Assembly (NCBI RefSeq): GCF_034190915.1
Contig: NW_026947485.1
Span: 33,431,519-33,495,518, forward strand
Direction: 5' to 3'
Length of the DNA stretch: 64,000 bases
Source of the DNA: Cavia porcellus
Lineage: Eukaryota > Chordata > Mammalia > Rodentia > Caviidae
The position numbers were made by a program, and so were the translations under genes. A model generated the notes under the pieces. The model saw only the letters and a program-made list of their open reading frames with translations, did no database searches and was not told the DNA's origin. Shown here one piece after another: positions 1 through 13,389 of this stretch (its first letter is position 1; each line of letters starts with the position of its first letter).

Positions 1-1030
1 AGAACAATTCTAGAATATAGGACTTAATAAACAGTAGATGGTTAGGATGATTAGGAAGATGAAGATAATAAGAACACTAATATAATTTATTAAATCTCCA
101 TCCATAGATAGCATAAATACTCTATGTGTCTTATCACTTACCTTAACAATAACACTGAGAGGTAGAAATTTGTAACACACACATGTGCACACATACACAC
201 ATAAAAGCTATAAATTTTTGTCTGACTTCTATCAACTAGTAAGTATTGAGTTGACGTGCTAATTTGATGATTTATCTTTCTGGTTTGGTAAGCCTTGGGG
301 AACACTGATGAGCCTAACTCAGTCAGAATAGCCTTGCTTCTGTCCATATTCTATGTTGAACTTTAGTAGAAAATTTCCTTTAAAACATTTGTTTCTTAGA
401 AATATTTGAGAAACATGGACTGTGCTTAGCCCATCCAACTACTGCAGTCAACTAAATTCTAGAATACACAAAGAGATGACTTCTGCCACATTTAAAAAAA
501 AAAATCCTCGAACCTATCCTGGCAACCCCATAGCCTACTACCACCTGTCCCATTGTCATACTGTAATAAGGGCAAGAATCAGTTTTGCAGCCTCTGTGAA
601 AATTATTTGGGTGGTCTTATTGTTCTATTATCAAGTCTCAAGGCCCTGTACTATCTTCTTGTTCTTATATATGTTAACAAAGTTTAAATTGACTCCTCAG
701 AAAAATCCGGTAGTCATTGTTGAAAATAGAGAATACCATTGCAAAATATACTTGCAGAAAGTAAATAACTTAAAAAATTAACTTGATATTGAAGTCATTT
801 CATTTAAATGAAAAGGAAGTTAAAAGTAAAATTACTACCTAATTTCAAATTTAGTGGGGACACTTTGGCCTCTTTTGTATCAAAGTAGTAGGGTCCTTTC
901 CTGTATTCATTTGCTCAGTCAAGGTTCTAATTCTGTATTTAAAAGCCTTGAATATAGAAGACTGCTTTGAGGAACAGCACTGGGAATAAAAAGGACTGGG
1001 AAGGTAATTTAAATTAAATGCCCAGTACTA
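1..1030. other. Intergenic, AT-rich, no gene seen
   Basis: No splice-bounded coding sequence, RNA gene or confidently classifiable repeat was recognised. There is a short CA-rich patch near 175-205. Open frames here are short and carry no domain signature; I treat them as chance. Confidence 0.6.
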
Positions 1031-1149
1031 CAAAAGAAAAAGAAAGAGAAAGAGAAGGAGAAGCAGAAGCAGAAGCAGAAGCAAGTAGGCAAACATACAA
1101 GCATGCAAGCAAGCCAGAAAGATAGGAAGGAAGGAAAAGACAGAAAGAA

Positions 1150-1209
<60 letters not shown>

Positions 1210-1228
1210 GCGAAAGAAAGAAAGAGCT
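1031..1228. repeat. Purine-rich microsatellite, (GAAGCA)n then (AAAG)n
   Basis: A purine tract on the + strand. GAAGCA repeats about four times near 1060-1083, then after an interrupted stretch an (AAAG)n run of about 85 bases occupies 1143-1228 with a few interruptions. The open frame on the opposite strand (Phe/Leu/Ser-rich) is a by-product of the repeat, not a gene. Confidence 0.95.
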
Positions 1229-1489
1229 GTCCCAGAATAAGGGAAAAGGAGAAAAAGCAGAAATGCATTTCCATAGGTTTTTTTTTAAAATTTGGCTCCC
1301 AGTTGTCCTATTAATTACTTTGAGTCCTTAGATAATTGCTGCATAGATTCTGTTCAAAACTTGCACTTGTAATGAATGCAAAAAAAATCCAGCAGCATGT
1401 ACTTATTCCTTTGAACAAGATCCAAACTAAAACAACATAATTCTTTCTAATTCTCTATTATTATAGGTTTTTAAAAAGTTAGTACTTGC

Positions 1490-1700
1490 TTACCATGTGG
1501 TAAATGCTATGCTAAACATATTGTAAGCATGATTTACATATAAAAACAAGCACTTGGAGTAATTATTATTATTATTATCATCCTTTTAAAAATGGAGAAA
1601 CAAGCTTATAGGGGTTAAGTGCTCATAATCACCCAACTAGAAAACTAAGTATAAGCCCAGGTTGGACCAGAGCCAAATTTTGAATCACTGTACAGTATAG
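1490..1700 (+). repeat. MIR SINE fragment
   Basis: The segment has the order expected of a MIR core and tail: a 'taaatgctatgctaaacat' part, an ATTATTATT stretch, 'aaaaatggagaaacaagct', then 'ggttaagtgctcataatcac' and 'ccaggttggacc'. This matches the ancient tRNA-derived mammalian SINE read on the + strand. Boundaries are approximate because it is highly diverged. Confidence 0.75.
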
Positions 1701-2540
1701 CCATAACCAGCTTTGTCACGCTACCTTAGCTGGGCTACAGCTGCAAACAATTAGATTATAGATATGGATCAGGCAGTAGTCATCTCTGAAACCCATGTTT
1801 TTCTAGCTTTCAGCATTGATTAGGTCAGGTTGAAAGATGTACTTATGCAGAAGGCAGGTTGCGATTTAATATTGCTTTGTGTTGGTTATTGGGCAGGTGT
1901 TTATTTAAAGGAAGTGGAAACAGGTGTGTGGGCCTTGATTCAATTACACGATGGAGGGGAACACACTGATCCATGGCCATTTTCAAGGAGAGATGCTGAT
2001 TGTGCTAATTAATCATGTGTCTGTCAGAACAAAATAGAACATAATAGAAAATGATGTTCCAGTTGCCACAGGTATGGAACACAGACTCTCATAGCCGGCT
2101 ATCCCAGCAAATGCACACAACTGTTTATGATGACAGCAACTAAGATGCAGTACCTGGCTCCTCCGGATTACAGTGTCTGAGATGGTTGGAAGAAAAGGTG
2201 TTTCATAAACTCTTGCCAGCAGCATGGAATCTCTTCCAACAGGAATCGCCTCTCAAAGGAACCTTCCCTTCAAAGAGATTAATTGAGTCTTTTAGATCAT
2301 ATGGGTATCCTTGAGATGTGGCTAGAAGGGATATTTTCTATTCTGTGTCTTGGAACGCTCAATCTGCTTCACTTGACCAGACATTTATGTTCATAATGGA
2401 TATCACAGTGGTGTTTAATTCATTCCCTAATCTATCTGCTTGCTACTCAATAGCCAGGCTGGCCTTTTAAGACCATAAATCAAGTAAACTGATCTTCTGT
2501 TTAAAAATCCACAAGGAAAAGGAAACAACAATTTGTAGGT
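1701..2540. other. Intergenic, nothing recognised
   Basis: Unique-looking sequence with no supported gene or repeat. A 60-codon open frame at 1830 lacks splice context and family resemblance and is probably chance. Confidence 0.5.
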
Positions 2541-2815
2541 ATACATATAACTGTATACTACTAACCGTATAACCATACTACCAAGGATAACCATATTACT
2601 GAGCTTTTGTTAGTTCATCAGGCAGAATAGTCTGCTTTTATTGTTTGATAGTTCATTTTTTATGCTTTGATTTGGGAACTTGAACAACTACTTCTAAGAT
2701 AATATATATCAACTAGTGATGATTTCTTAATGTTCTTTTTTTTTGAAATTGTGTATCATTTCTAATCTGTTTTGCTTTTTTTTTAATAAAAAAAAATCCC
2801 AGGGACTTTTCAGTA
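2541..2815 (+). repeat. Unclassified poly(A)-tailed dispersed repeat, copy 1
   Basis: Homologous by eye to the 3' part of the element at 13390-14235. Both contain a run like 'actgagcttttgtt', then 'ttttttatgcttt', an 'aagataat' block, a 'gaaat...tgta' block and a T-rich stretch ending in AATAAAAAAA. The terminal A run suggests a LINE-mobilised (non-LTR) element. I cannot name the family. Confidence 0.6.
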
Positions 2816-3139
2816 CATTGATGATTAAATTTCAGCTCCTTTCCAAGATCAAACCTGTATATAACCCAACTCCTTGTCTCTGTCTGATCTCAATTCATAA
2901 ATCTTTACCTCTCTTCTGTACTCACCACCCCCTGCCTTGTTGTAAAATTCGTGGATCTGCTTGTCATTTCCTGAACATGTGAAAGCCGATCTCATCTCAG
3001 GTGCCCTTCTTGTGTGTTCCCTCTTTGGATTTGCTTTTCTCAGATATTCACGTAGCTGACACCTTCTCTAATAGATCTCTGTTCAAATATGACTTCTTCA
3101 GGAAAACTTGCTTGGCAACTACATTAGTTTCCCAAAACT

Positions 3140-3890
3140 ATTACAAAAACCTGAGATAATCAACGTCTAAGGAAGGAAGCCTGTATTTTACTGGGCCTTC
3201 TACATAGTTCAAAATGACATGAAGAATGAATAGGAGATATACAGAGTGTAAAAACATAAAAATTCTCTATTTGAAAATGATATTATTGTCTACATAGAAA
3301 ATACCAAAGAATCTCCAAAAGAGCTACTAAAAGAATGAGCTTAACAAGATTAAAGAACATGGCTCAAGGCATAAAAGCTGTTTTGGTACATACTGCTAGT
3401 GAATAATGAAAAATTCCAGAAAAAAAATTTTAAATTTTAGATATAAATCTAACAAATATTTGCAACTATTTACTGAAAACTGTAAAATATTGGTGATTAG
3501 AATAATTAAGATGACCTAAGTAATTGGAAAGATATAAGGTGTTTACAGATTGGAAGAGTCAATATTAGTAAGGTGTAATATACTGAATACCCAAATCTGA
3601 CCCTGTAGCTTAGTGAATTCAGGTACAACAAAATATCCAAATAATGTTTTAAAGGAAACTGACAATAATTTTCTAAAATTTATAAAGGAAAGCCAGGAAC
3701 TACAATGGCCAAGACTAGTTTAAGTAAGAAGAATAAAACAGAAGGATGAAACATACTTACTTTAAGACTTTGTATAAAGCTAAAATAATTAAGAAAGTAT
3801 GGTTAGCAAAAACACAAGGTGATTATTGAAATAAAAAATCAAGAAATTGACTCATATAAACAGTCAATTCTTATTATTAATGGATTCTAT
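3140..3890 (+). mobile_element. Old L1 ORF2 fragment
   Basis: The + strand reads as decayed L1 ORF2 from the late reverse-transcriptase region onward: 'atgatattattgtctacata', then 'tctccaaaagagctactaaa', and further 'attggaagagtcaatatt' and 'aaatttataaaggaaagcca'. All occur in the order found in mammalian L1 ORF2. Many indels and stops mark it as an ancient inactive L1M-type fragment. Confidence 0.8.
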
Positions 3891-4955
3891 ATTTGAAAAT
3901 CTGCTTTTTTTTATGGTTTTTCCCCTGAGAACTCATCCCTATCTGAGCCATTAGTCAAAGAAGTGTAAGTTTATATCCAGAGTTCCAATTTTCAATAGGA
4001 AAAGCCACACTAGTTCTGAAAATGAGTCCATCAGAACTTCCTGCATGGCAAGGTGCAGAAGTAACTAGGAAGAGAGGCTATATACAGAATTTGATGGCAG
4101 AAATTGTCATAGCAAGGAGTTCTGGGACCTAGACATGAGATCTAGGGTTGGAGCAGAGCCATTCACTGAAAACATAGAAAAACAAAGTCCCTCTGACCTA
4201 GCAGGGTTGTAAAAAAAAAAAAAAAAGTCCACAAAGACACCTAGTTGAAGAGTTGGAGAACAGAACAGAAACATGGATTTTGGAGCAGCGCTCTAAGGTG
4301 GACTCTGCTACAAGGGAAGCTTAGATAGTAAAAAAGTTGGGACACAAAGTGTGGTCTTACCATATGCTGACTGTGACTGATGTCTAGTTGATTCATTGAT
4401 CGATACATAGTTTTTGAATTTCCCTTTCATGTAGTCATAAGAGCAGGATCAGGCCCAGAGTTTAGAGTGACATTGAATCATTGGGGAGGAGCAGTCAGCT
4501 CTAGTTTAGAAAGTTAGGAGGACTCTCAAGTTGAACAATGTATCAAACACAGTGTTTTCCAGATGATTGCATTTCAAGTAACTTCTTCCAATTTTATTTG
4601 ATAATTTTTTTGCTGTTCCACTAATTTGGATCACTGATTTAAAAAGTCATTGGGTACATAGTCTATGTCAGGCATTGTTTTCTGTAAGTTCTTAAAAATG
4701 CAAAACAATATAAACAAAGTCTTGTTTCCGTGTAGTTTACATTCTGGTGGTAGGGAGCAGAATATGAACAGCCTAGGAAAGTAAAAACAATAAGATAAAA
4801 GCAGTATAATTTCAAATGATAGTAATCACTTTTATATGATCAATAAATTAGACAGTATTATAGTACCTTGAGGGTTATGCAATACCAGGTCATCAAAGCA
4901 AGCCAGGTGTATCATTGGGTCATAGATCAGAATAATGAAATCAAGCAATGACAAG
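3891..4955. other. Intergenic, possible L2/MIR tail only
   Basis: No gene seen. Around 4640-4800 the words 'tatgtcaggcattgt' and 'tagtttacattctggtgg' resemble the 3' tail of L2-type elements, but too weakly for a separate call. An A run lies near 4210-4226. Confidence 0.4.
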
Positions 4956-4959
4956 AAGT

Positions 4960-5625
4960 GTTCATGTAGATGCAGTGAAACTGGAACCCTTTACATTGCT
5001 AATAGGAAAGCAAAATGAGTGTAGCGACTTTAAAAAATAGTTTGTCATTTGCTCAAGAAATGGCCAGCATAGTTACCACTTGGCTTAGTAGATCTCTTGC
5101 TGTCTACCTAAGAAAATAAAAACATATGGTCATGCAAAGATTTGCATGTTAATGATCATAAAAGTGTTTTTTATAGTATCCAAAAAGTGTAAAGAACACA
5201 AATCCCTATGAAATGATGAATGGATAAACACGGTATGATCTATTCATACAAAGGAGTGTTCTTCAGCAATAAAAAATGAATACAGTAATGACCTACTACA
5301 ACGTGCATAAACCACAAAAACACTACACTAAGTGAAAGAAACTAGACACAAAAAGGTTATGTACTTTATGATGACATAAAAATTATGATCACAAATTTTC
5401 AATGCTGTCAAACCTACAGTCAGAAAACACTTTAGCCATTTAGAATTGAAGAATGGTGTGGGTGAAACTGGGAGTGCTCCTATGGGTACAAGTTTCCTTT
5501 TGGGACTGACGGAGATATAAAATTAGATGGCTGCCCAATCTCTTAATATATGATAAACCGAAAAATTGCCTACCTTACTCATGTTATATGTAAATCACAC
5601 CTCAGTGAAGTACTAAAAAATAATC
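4960..5625 (+). mobile_element. Old L1 3' end fragment
   Basis: Contains the familiar L1 late ORF2 and 3' UTR landmarks on the + strand: 'gtgaaactggaaccctttac', 'gatgaatggataaac', 'ttcttcagcaataaaaaatg' and 'aagtgaaagaaactagacac'. It ends in an A-rich stretch. It is diverged and non-functional, and may or may not belong to the same insertion as the fragment at 3140-3890. Confidence 0.8.
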
Positions 5626-5789
5626 AGATGACCATGTGAGCATCAGGAGGGAGGGTGCTTCCAAAGGGAAACAGCAACTACAAGCCCCCAAGCAGGAACT
5701 GAATTTGTCCCACGCCCATAATGGGGGGTGGGGAATCAGTAAGGCTGAAGCCAATTGAAATAGTGGCCACATCAGATATGCTGTTTGTG

Positions 5790-6135
5790 TTAGTTTTTGG
5801 TCGTAGCTATAAGCATAATAGCTTCTTTCTTAAAAGAAGAAAAGGGTTTGTTTTGGTTTTCAGTTTCACGGCTTTCCATCCATGGTATCTTGGACCCAGT
5901 ATACACATGCAATGCACATGGCAGGAGGAAGTTGTTCACCTTATGGTAGCCGTGAAGAAAAGAGAGAGGAAGAGGGCTGGGTCACAGTATCACCTTCAGG
6001 ACACACCCCCGCAATCTAATTTCTTCCTGCTGTGCCCCATTCCTTACAGTCCACTGCCTCCCCATAGTACCAACGGGCTGGTGATCAAACCTTTGACACT
6101 GGGCTTTTGAAGGATGTTCAAGATCCAAAGTAGAC
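5790..6135 (-). mobile_element. Probable MaLR-type LTR fragment
   Basis: Read on the - strand it resembles the ERVL-MaLR LTR plan: a start like 'ggatcttgaacatccttcaa', then a G-rich 'gggaggcagtgg', a pyrimidine-rich centre, a 'ggttaccataaggtg' block and a terminal 'gaaaactgaaaccaaaac'. The 129-residue open frame on the + strand that covers it is not a gene. Assignment is from memory of family layout, so the subfamily is left open. Confidence 0.5.
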
Positions 6136-9100
6136 CTATCTCTGGGTTTTATTTAGAATGGCTGATTAGCAGCCATTGAAAGGTTTGAAGGAGGACTGGT
6201 ATGAGATACGCGTTTTAAAATTAAACTGTCTTCCTTCTGGGCAGTTGATCGGGGATGTGAAGTGAGGCAAGGCTTGGGAGACGAGACAGGAGCTAGTGTG
6301 GTAATTGGAACAACACTCAGAAATTCAGATTTTTTCTTCTTTTTCCTTTCCTTTCTTTTTCATCTTCCTTCTTTTTCTCTCCTTTCATCATAGCTGTTGT
6401 TCCTAAAAAAAGTAAAGTCGTCTTACATTTACCAGAAAGATACTAGCCAAAATATTGGACCCACTTTGAACCTTTCCTAGTCACAAAAGAATATTCTATT
6501 AATACTAAAACACTTAAGCTACTTTATGTAATTAGTATTTATAAAGGGAATATTATCCCAATTTAGTATCTAAATTTACTTTTCACTCCAAAAGGCACCA
6601 TTAAGGAAAACAGGCCCCTTGATGTGTCTGTGACAACTCTTTCATGCTGATTTGCTAGCTCACAGCCTCGGAATGAATTTCCTACATCATGAAGCACAAT
6701 CTTCCATGCTATATTTGGAAGAAGAACAATAGGGTAACTGTAGGAAAGCAGAATTTGCATCAGACCCCTCTTCTTGCCTAAGGGGTTACTTCCCTTTTGC
6801 AACTAACGTGGGTAGCAGAGAATAGGAAAGCTTTGTTACACCATTACTCATGTAATGAGATTTTAGGTCTGCTATTGAACACAATTTTCAATGGCCACTT
6901 TCTCCAGGCTAAATTTCTGCCCAGACATTTTGGTTACAAAATATAATTTAAAAATAAAGAAGACAAAATACCTCTTATTTTCTCACATATTCCCACGCCT
7001 TTGGGTTTTTAAGCTTATTTGATGGAGGAAGATCACATAGCAGGCCACTTGCTCAACCTTGAAATGTCTGACTCTCGTTTGGGATCCCTCCAGCCCTTCC
7101 CCTGTCTCGTGACAGGTCCCAAGGTAGCTCTCCAGATGACCCAGATAGATCTATGTCAGGAACCAATCAACCTTGAAAATATGAGTGAGTTGACACTTTA
7201 TCTTTTCAGCCAGCCCCAAAAGCTCACAAGTTGTGTCCTTAATCCCTCTATCTGATCCCATTATAGCTTAGTCTAGAGAGATTCAAGCATGCTTTAAAAT
7301 AGGTTTGCAGGTAACTTTAGAATTTCAAAAGGAAGTTTTATGCTATTACGTGTTTGTTTCTTCTTAGTGAGAGAAATTTTTTTTGTCTGTATTTTGTACT
7401 CTGAGTAACTAGTTTGAAGAAAATGATACCCAGTGTGTTAACAATTGTTATTCTCTCTTTTGTTATGAAAGTATGTTTTATTTTTCCTAAGATGAAAAAA
7501 AGATTATTTAAAGATCAGTTGAAAAAATCTTCAAGCCCACATCCTGAATATAAACTGATAGTAAGAATCTTGTCACTTGTTCTATAAAGTCTCAGTGCAC
7601 TGTGATGATGCATGGACTCTGCCCTGGTGGCAGCTTCACAAATCCATTGGCTTCTACCATCAGCTACCTGCTATGAATCCTCTGTGCACCCCCAACCAGA
7701 TTAGGCACAGTAGAATGTCTCCTTTCCATAACATGCCAGAGTGTAGGGAATCACATGGCTGTGTCTCAGAACTCTGCTCTGCCTAAGGCCACCATGCTGC
7801 CACTTCTGCTGTGCCTACCCACAGAGCCACGAGACACTTTCATAGACAACTTCTCAGAACCTCACATGGAAAGCAGGCTGTAAGTACCCTGAACTCTGGG
7901 ACTGCCAAAATGCTCTCAGAAAATCCCTCAGGTCTAATAAGACATCAGAACAAGGGCTTCCCACCTAAACAAGATAATTTCCACTTCTCTTTTTGTTAGA
8001 TCCCCAGCCTCAACTCTAGCCCCAGTGAGACTTTCTCAGTCTAGCTTAATTTCCATTCTTTCATGCATCAGAGCCTGATCCCCAAAAATCTAGTTTCAAA
8101 TTCCTTTTTAAAGGAAAATATTATTTTTGCTCCCTAATGACCTGATTAATTGTTATTTTGACAGGGACTTTAACATGGAAAACTGAGCCATGATTCCTTT
8201 TCTAGGCACTGTTCATCCTCTCCTTTCCTGAAGCAAGAATCCTCAAACTTCCGACCAAGTCTTAAGGTCCAGGGAAACTACTTAACAAAGGTGAGGCAGG
8301 GATAAGGGAGAAATCGCATGACCTTTTGCAAAGATATTCAATTGTAAATATAATGCAGATATGTTTCAGGTCTATAGCCATTCCATAATAATTTTTTTCC
8401 AATTCTGCTAATTTCCTATTTTGATATGTAAGTAACATCTCATGTTGCCAAAATATGTTCCTCTCTATACACACATAAAACATACTCTCACCAGTGATGT
8501 TCCATATCTTCCCCATGATCATTATCATTCACTTAAATCTTTGCTAATTTGATAGATGAATCCAATTTCATTTGTGAGTTCAAACATTTTAATATTCTGT
8601 ACTCTAGACCTGGTCTGGTTTTTCTGCCTCTCCTCTTTTCTTCCTCTTCCACTTTCCCTTTTTCTTCTTTGGTGGTTAAGTGTGTATTCAAATTCATTGC
8701 CCATTTTCTCTGCAGTTCTATTAATTATATGTTTAAGAGTGAAGATATAAAATGAAGGTCACTCACATAAGAATGAGAAGAAACAACCCATTCAGAGCTT
8801 ACTAATGCCAGGGAGGCAACCACCATCCCTTGAGTTTGGCAGAATCACAAAACACAGGCAGAGGTGTGGGATCTCTTTATAATGGGGAAGAAGGGTGGGG
8901 AGCTTTAAGTGCGCACTGATCAGAAATTTTTGACCTACAAAGTTCAAAGCAGGCTAACTAGAAGGAAGTCTTCTGTGTAGTGTAATTACCTTGTGATGCC
9001 TATTTGCCTTTTTTCAGGCTGACTTATGGAGTTGGAGGTAGGGGAAAAATTAGAGAAGTTGGCAGTTATGGGTTCTAATTCTATGGACCAAATCAATGGC

Positions 9101-9630
9101 TTCAGAATTGGAGACTAAGAGTTGTATTTCTTTACAGGCTCTTGTCACCTTTATATTTAGCTCTTTGGGAAGGAATGTTAGCTCTTTCTTTTTGATATGC
9201 AGGAACTCTTTATAGATTAAGAAGATTCTATCTTTGCTATATTATGTTACTGATCCTGAGTTTTGGATTGCTTAATGTTACTTACGTTATATCAGCTTTT
9301 AAACTTTATATAAACTACCAATTTTCATAGCATTTTCTTTGGTTAGATTAGTTTAGAATAATTTTTCATATTTATAGAATATAAAACATTAACTTTCCTC
9401 CTAGAAACTTTACTGGCTACTTAATTTCTTATATTTAATATTATAATTTATTTGGAATTTATGTTGGTAAAAGGGCATAGTAACTGTGCTTTTTATCCAT
9501 CTTTACAAGCCCATTTATTGATGATTATTCATTCCCGTTCAGTGAATTTCTTGGTTATAGTTTTGATTTTGATGAGATTATAACATAAACATAAAGATAG
9601 AGGTAAGGAGGAAGGGAGAGTAGCAGGAAG
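6136..9630. other. Intergenic, no gene seen
   Basis: Contains a pyrimidine tract at about 6330-6405 and another at 8610-8680. The sequence 9130-9560 has phrases such as 'aactctttatagattaa' that may derive from an old L1, but I could not place it securely. The open frames of 60-90 codons here show no domains and no splice context. Confidence 0.45.
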
Positions 9631-9648
9631 GAGAGAGAGAGAGACAGA

Positions 9649-9710
<62 letters not shown>
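9631..9710. repeat. (GA)n(CA)n(GA)n compound microsatellite
   Basis: A GA run is followed by about ten CA dinucleotides at 9648-9665 and then a longer GA run to 9704, ending 'gaggagag'. Such a compound purine tract is expected to vary in length between individuals. Confidence 0.97.
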
Positions 9711-9714
<4 letters not shown>

Positions 9715-10049
9715 TTCAACTAAACTCTAAGTTGATGAAAAACATTTCAGCTTTAAATGGCCAGTGTCCAAGGGGAGCAACGACAAGAGTGAACATCTTG
9801 GGTAAGTAAAAGAAAATCCAAGAAACTGACTGCAATAGGAGCATGTATTTCATTCAGAAGAATTTATTATATATTTACTGCTCAAAAATACAATGAAATA
9901 TACAAGTCTTAAATATACCATTCAAAGAGTTTAGGTAAATCCTTATAAACTTAAAACTTAAATGATTAAGAGACTATACAATCATCTTTGAAGCTCTCTT
10001 TTGTTTTTCCAATCGGCCCTGCTATGCACTCTGTTCTTTTGTTCATCTG

Positions 10050-10235
10050 CACTTACTGTAAAATGCATGGGAAATAATGCTCATTGATAGAAGGATTAGA
10101 AACAAATATAGATGTAATTATAAAATAAAGTAAAATGTTAATGATGAAGCCTGGGTGGTAGGTATGCAGCAATTCACTGTAAAATGCTTTCAATTTTTCT
10201 ATATACTTGAAAATCTACATAATAATCATTAGAAA
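10050..10235 (+). mobile_element. L1 3' UTR end fragment
   Basis: Sequence such as 'gcctgggtggtaggtatgca', 'caattcactgtaaaatgct' and 'tacttgaaaatctacataat' matches the terminal 3' UTR of old L1M/HAL1-like elements on the + strand. It is a short 5'-truncated relic. Confidence 0.65.
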
Positions 10236-12664
10236 AGAGAAAAACAAAAATCCTCTCCTTTCTCCAAAACCTTAAAATACTCCTGAAGAAAATCAAGATC
10301 AAGAGCATATATCTTGCTAGATATCAAGAAAAATTTAAAGACAGATTAATCAATACAGTGTGGTGATTACACAGAGAAAGGAAAATTGGTCAGTGAAACA
10401 GAGTAAAGTCAGAAAGCAAACCCACACATCTGCAGAAACTTCTATGGTAGAAAAATCATTGCAGATCAGTAAGAGAAGAATGTATTTTTCATCAAACGCC
10501 AATTGTACCATCAGTTATCCATAGAAAGAAAAATAAAGTGATATCAAATGAATTAAGAATTTAAGTGGAAAGGCAAACCTGTAAAGTTTTAGATGTGCTA
10601 AATGTAGTTGAGTGATGCTCTGAATTCATTAGCATTTTCTTCTGATGTGTTTCCCTGCAGGCCAAAAAAGTTAAGGGAGGAAAGGAAGACATTTCTCAAC
10701 CTTCCTGGAGCTGAAAATCTGCATATGAATAAAATCCTATCAACTAGGTATATACTCACATGAAATGTAGAAGGTTATGATGAAGGAAGCGCCTGCTGGT
10801 TTAAGCTTTTCTCTGCTTTTAGCAGAACATGATGTTGGGAAGAGTCCTGCATGCTTGGCGAGGGGCAGGTGCAACAGCAGGCGAAATGGCCACAGTACTG
10901 AGCTCTGTCTCTTTCTCTCAGCAGTTTCAGAAGTGAAAATGTGGTCATTTGGAGATCGTGGAAGCTTTGTAGTTACTGCTTTTGGTTCCCAGGCCACAGT
11001 AGCATTTTTTTTTTTTTTAACACAACAGTAACAATGCTGGACTTCTGGCTCTTTTCACCCCATTTGTACTCAGGTATAAATTCACATTATAGGTCATTCC
11101 TGTCATTTCCGGGATGCATTCCTGAGGGTCCAAGATCTTGTTCTTAGGGTACTGATATAGATTTCAATCAGAATGAACTCTTGCATAAATTTCTGGTTAA
11201 AATCTAGATTATGGTGTCTGCACTTAATTCTGATGATCCAAAAGTAACCCTGAAAAATTTAAAGCCTTAGTATGAACACATTTTTTAACAATACATTGAA
11301 CAATCCATATATCAAAATAATTCACAGTTGACTATTTTCTGTTCACAAAAGGTGTCTTATATAGATAAAAACATCATAAAATAATAGATGAGATTTGGTG
11401 TATAATGTCTATTTGGCACAGATTAAAGTATGATTAGGCTTCTTTAAAATTCAATATAAATCAATAAAAAAGAGAAGAAAAACAAAAATGAACAAAACAG
11501 ATGAATAAGAAGTACAACCATCCCATGAACTTAAGGATCATTTAATTCTATTTTGCTCCCATTAGGGCAATTTAACCTTCATCAAGCATTCACCTTAAGG
11601 TCCTAATAAATCTAAGCTGAGGTTCAGCTGGACTTGAGACTTGTTACAGCTTTGATTAGATTCACTTCACCACTGGCTCCAAATATTCTTGGGATGGGCT
11701 AAGGACATCTCATTGAGAGGAGCTTAGGCTCTACATGTTAATGCTTTTAAGATGTCTTTTAAGATTCACTGGTTATCGAAGTGCTCTGTGGTCTCCCACA
11801 CCACTTGTATTTGCATTTCTAGAAACACTCTCTCCACATTTCTTTCCAGCTTAGAATCTTGACCATCTACAGTGACAGTCTGGAGTGTGGGGGGGCTCTT
11901 TACATTCACCTGGTCTGCTTCTGATATTGAGTACGGGGCTTCTGTAGGGCAGTGAAGGCCTTTAAAGACCTAGGAGCTCTCCTAGCATTGCTAACCTGGA
12001 TGCTTCCTTCTGTGCCCACCACACTTAACTAGAGAAGATGACACGGTCTTGGGAAGAATATGTGTTTGCTCCGGACCCCTGTCTTGATTTTGCAGCATCC
12101 AGCTACCATGTTACACTCACAAAGACTTTCGGGAAAGCTATAGCAAGTTGGTATAGACTTTCTTTCCAGGGCTCTTGAGGACTCAAATTCATCAACACAA
12201 CTCACACCTAGCTACTCATTATTCTCCTTATCATTGTCTACAATGAACTCTCCTCCATTTACTCTGCCATTGGTGAAGACAGCTGTAAGATTTTTCTCTC
12301 CTAGAAGAATTTCTAATTTAGTTTCCTTGGGTTTGCTTGCCCCATCAACTCAGTTCTGAGTAAAAAGCACCATCGTTTTTATAGAAAACTTGACTCTCAC
12401 TGTTAGAATCTTGTCATTTACTACATCTTAACTGGTAGCCGAAGTCTCTTCTCACTTTTTATTAAAGGATTCACTTGAATGGTCATGGAGCTATACCCTC
12501 TTACCAGCTGTTCTCACACAGGATTTTCTAAGTTCTATTGAATATTTATTTAAGTATGGGATTTGTCTAACTTGATCCAGGAGATTCTTATTTGTCAAAA
12601 TTAAAGTTGAGTTTATCATTAGTAGAAAGGGAAGAACAAAAGACAAAGTTTTTAAAAAAGTAAA
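10236..12664. other. Intergenic, no gene seen
   Basis: No repeat family or exon recognised with confidence. Two overlapping open frames on opposite strands at 10740-11031 are short and unsupported. An A/T homopolymer lies at about 11006-11018. Confidence 0.45.
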
Positions 12665-12870
12665 GAATGAGTATTTATTAGACACCAGCTATTAGTCAAG
12701 CCCAGCATCAGAAAATTTGTTAGCAGTATCTCACTTAAAAGTTATCACAACAGTGAAAGACATGTATTACTATCCCTATCTTATAGGTAGAAAATCTCAG
12801 AAATTAAGCTGTTCATGGTCACTAAGGGAGTAAATAGAAGACACAAAATTTAAGCTCACTGTTTTTTATG
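12665..12870 (+). repeat. MIR SINE fragment
   Basis: The order 'agtatctcacttaaaagtta', 'tactatccctatcttatagg', 'aaaatctcagaaattaagct' and 'catggtcactaagggagtaa' follows the MIR consensus (deposit ... count ... ATTTTACAGATGAGG ... GGTCACACAGCTAGTAAG) at low identity. Confidence 0.65.
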
Positions 12871-13389
12871 ATTTTAAATTTTGTGCCCTCTTTCTCAGTA
12901 TATCATTTTAATGAAACAAGAATGTATACGGAGAACAGAGAAAATCGTTTGGAAAGTTATAGATAATCAATTTGGAGAGATATTATCAGATGGACCCTGA
13001 TTCTTGTTGTAGATATGTATTCAAAATTGATATCAAAGGTGTCTAGTGTCATTACATTCTCTTGGGTGTAAGAAAAGACCCTTGTTTGTTTTCTATTAGC
13101 AGGTTCTAAATACCCTGTAATTCTTGCATTCTCTTGAAAGGCTTCACACTGTCTAGATACGCTTGATATTATAGCACGCGAAGTTACCCTCAAATAATTT
13201 AAGGAAAGAGGCACTATGGTGACTACTATTATGTTAGATTATCTGGTGGTGAAACACAATGATGCTTGAATTGCTCAGTCCTGCCCTGCATTGTTCTATT
13301 ATAATATCCTCTCTTATCTCAATCTTCCCCCTATTTTTAAATTAATCTATTTTCTCTCATTTTTTTTAAATTAAGGGAAAACTAAATTA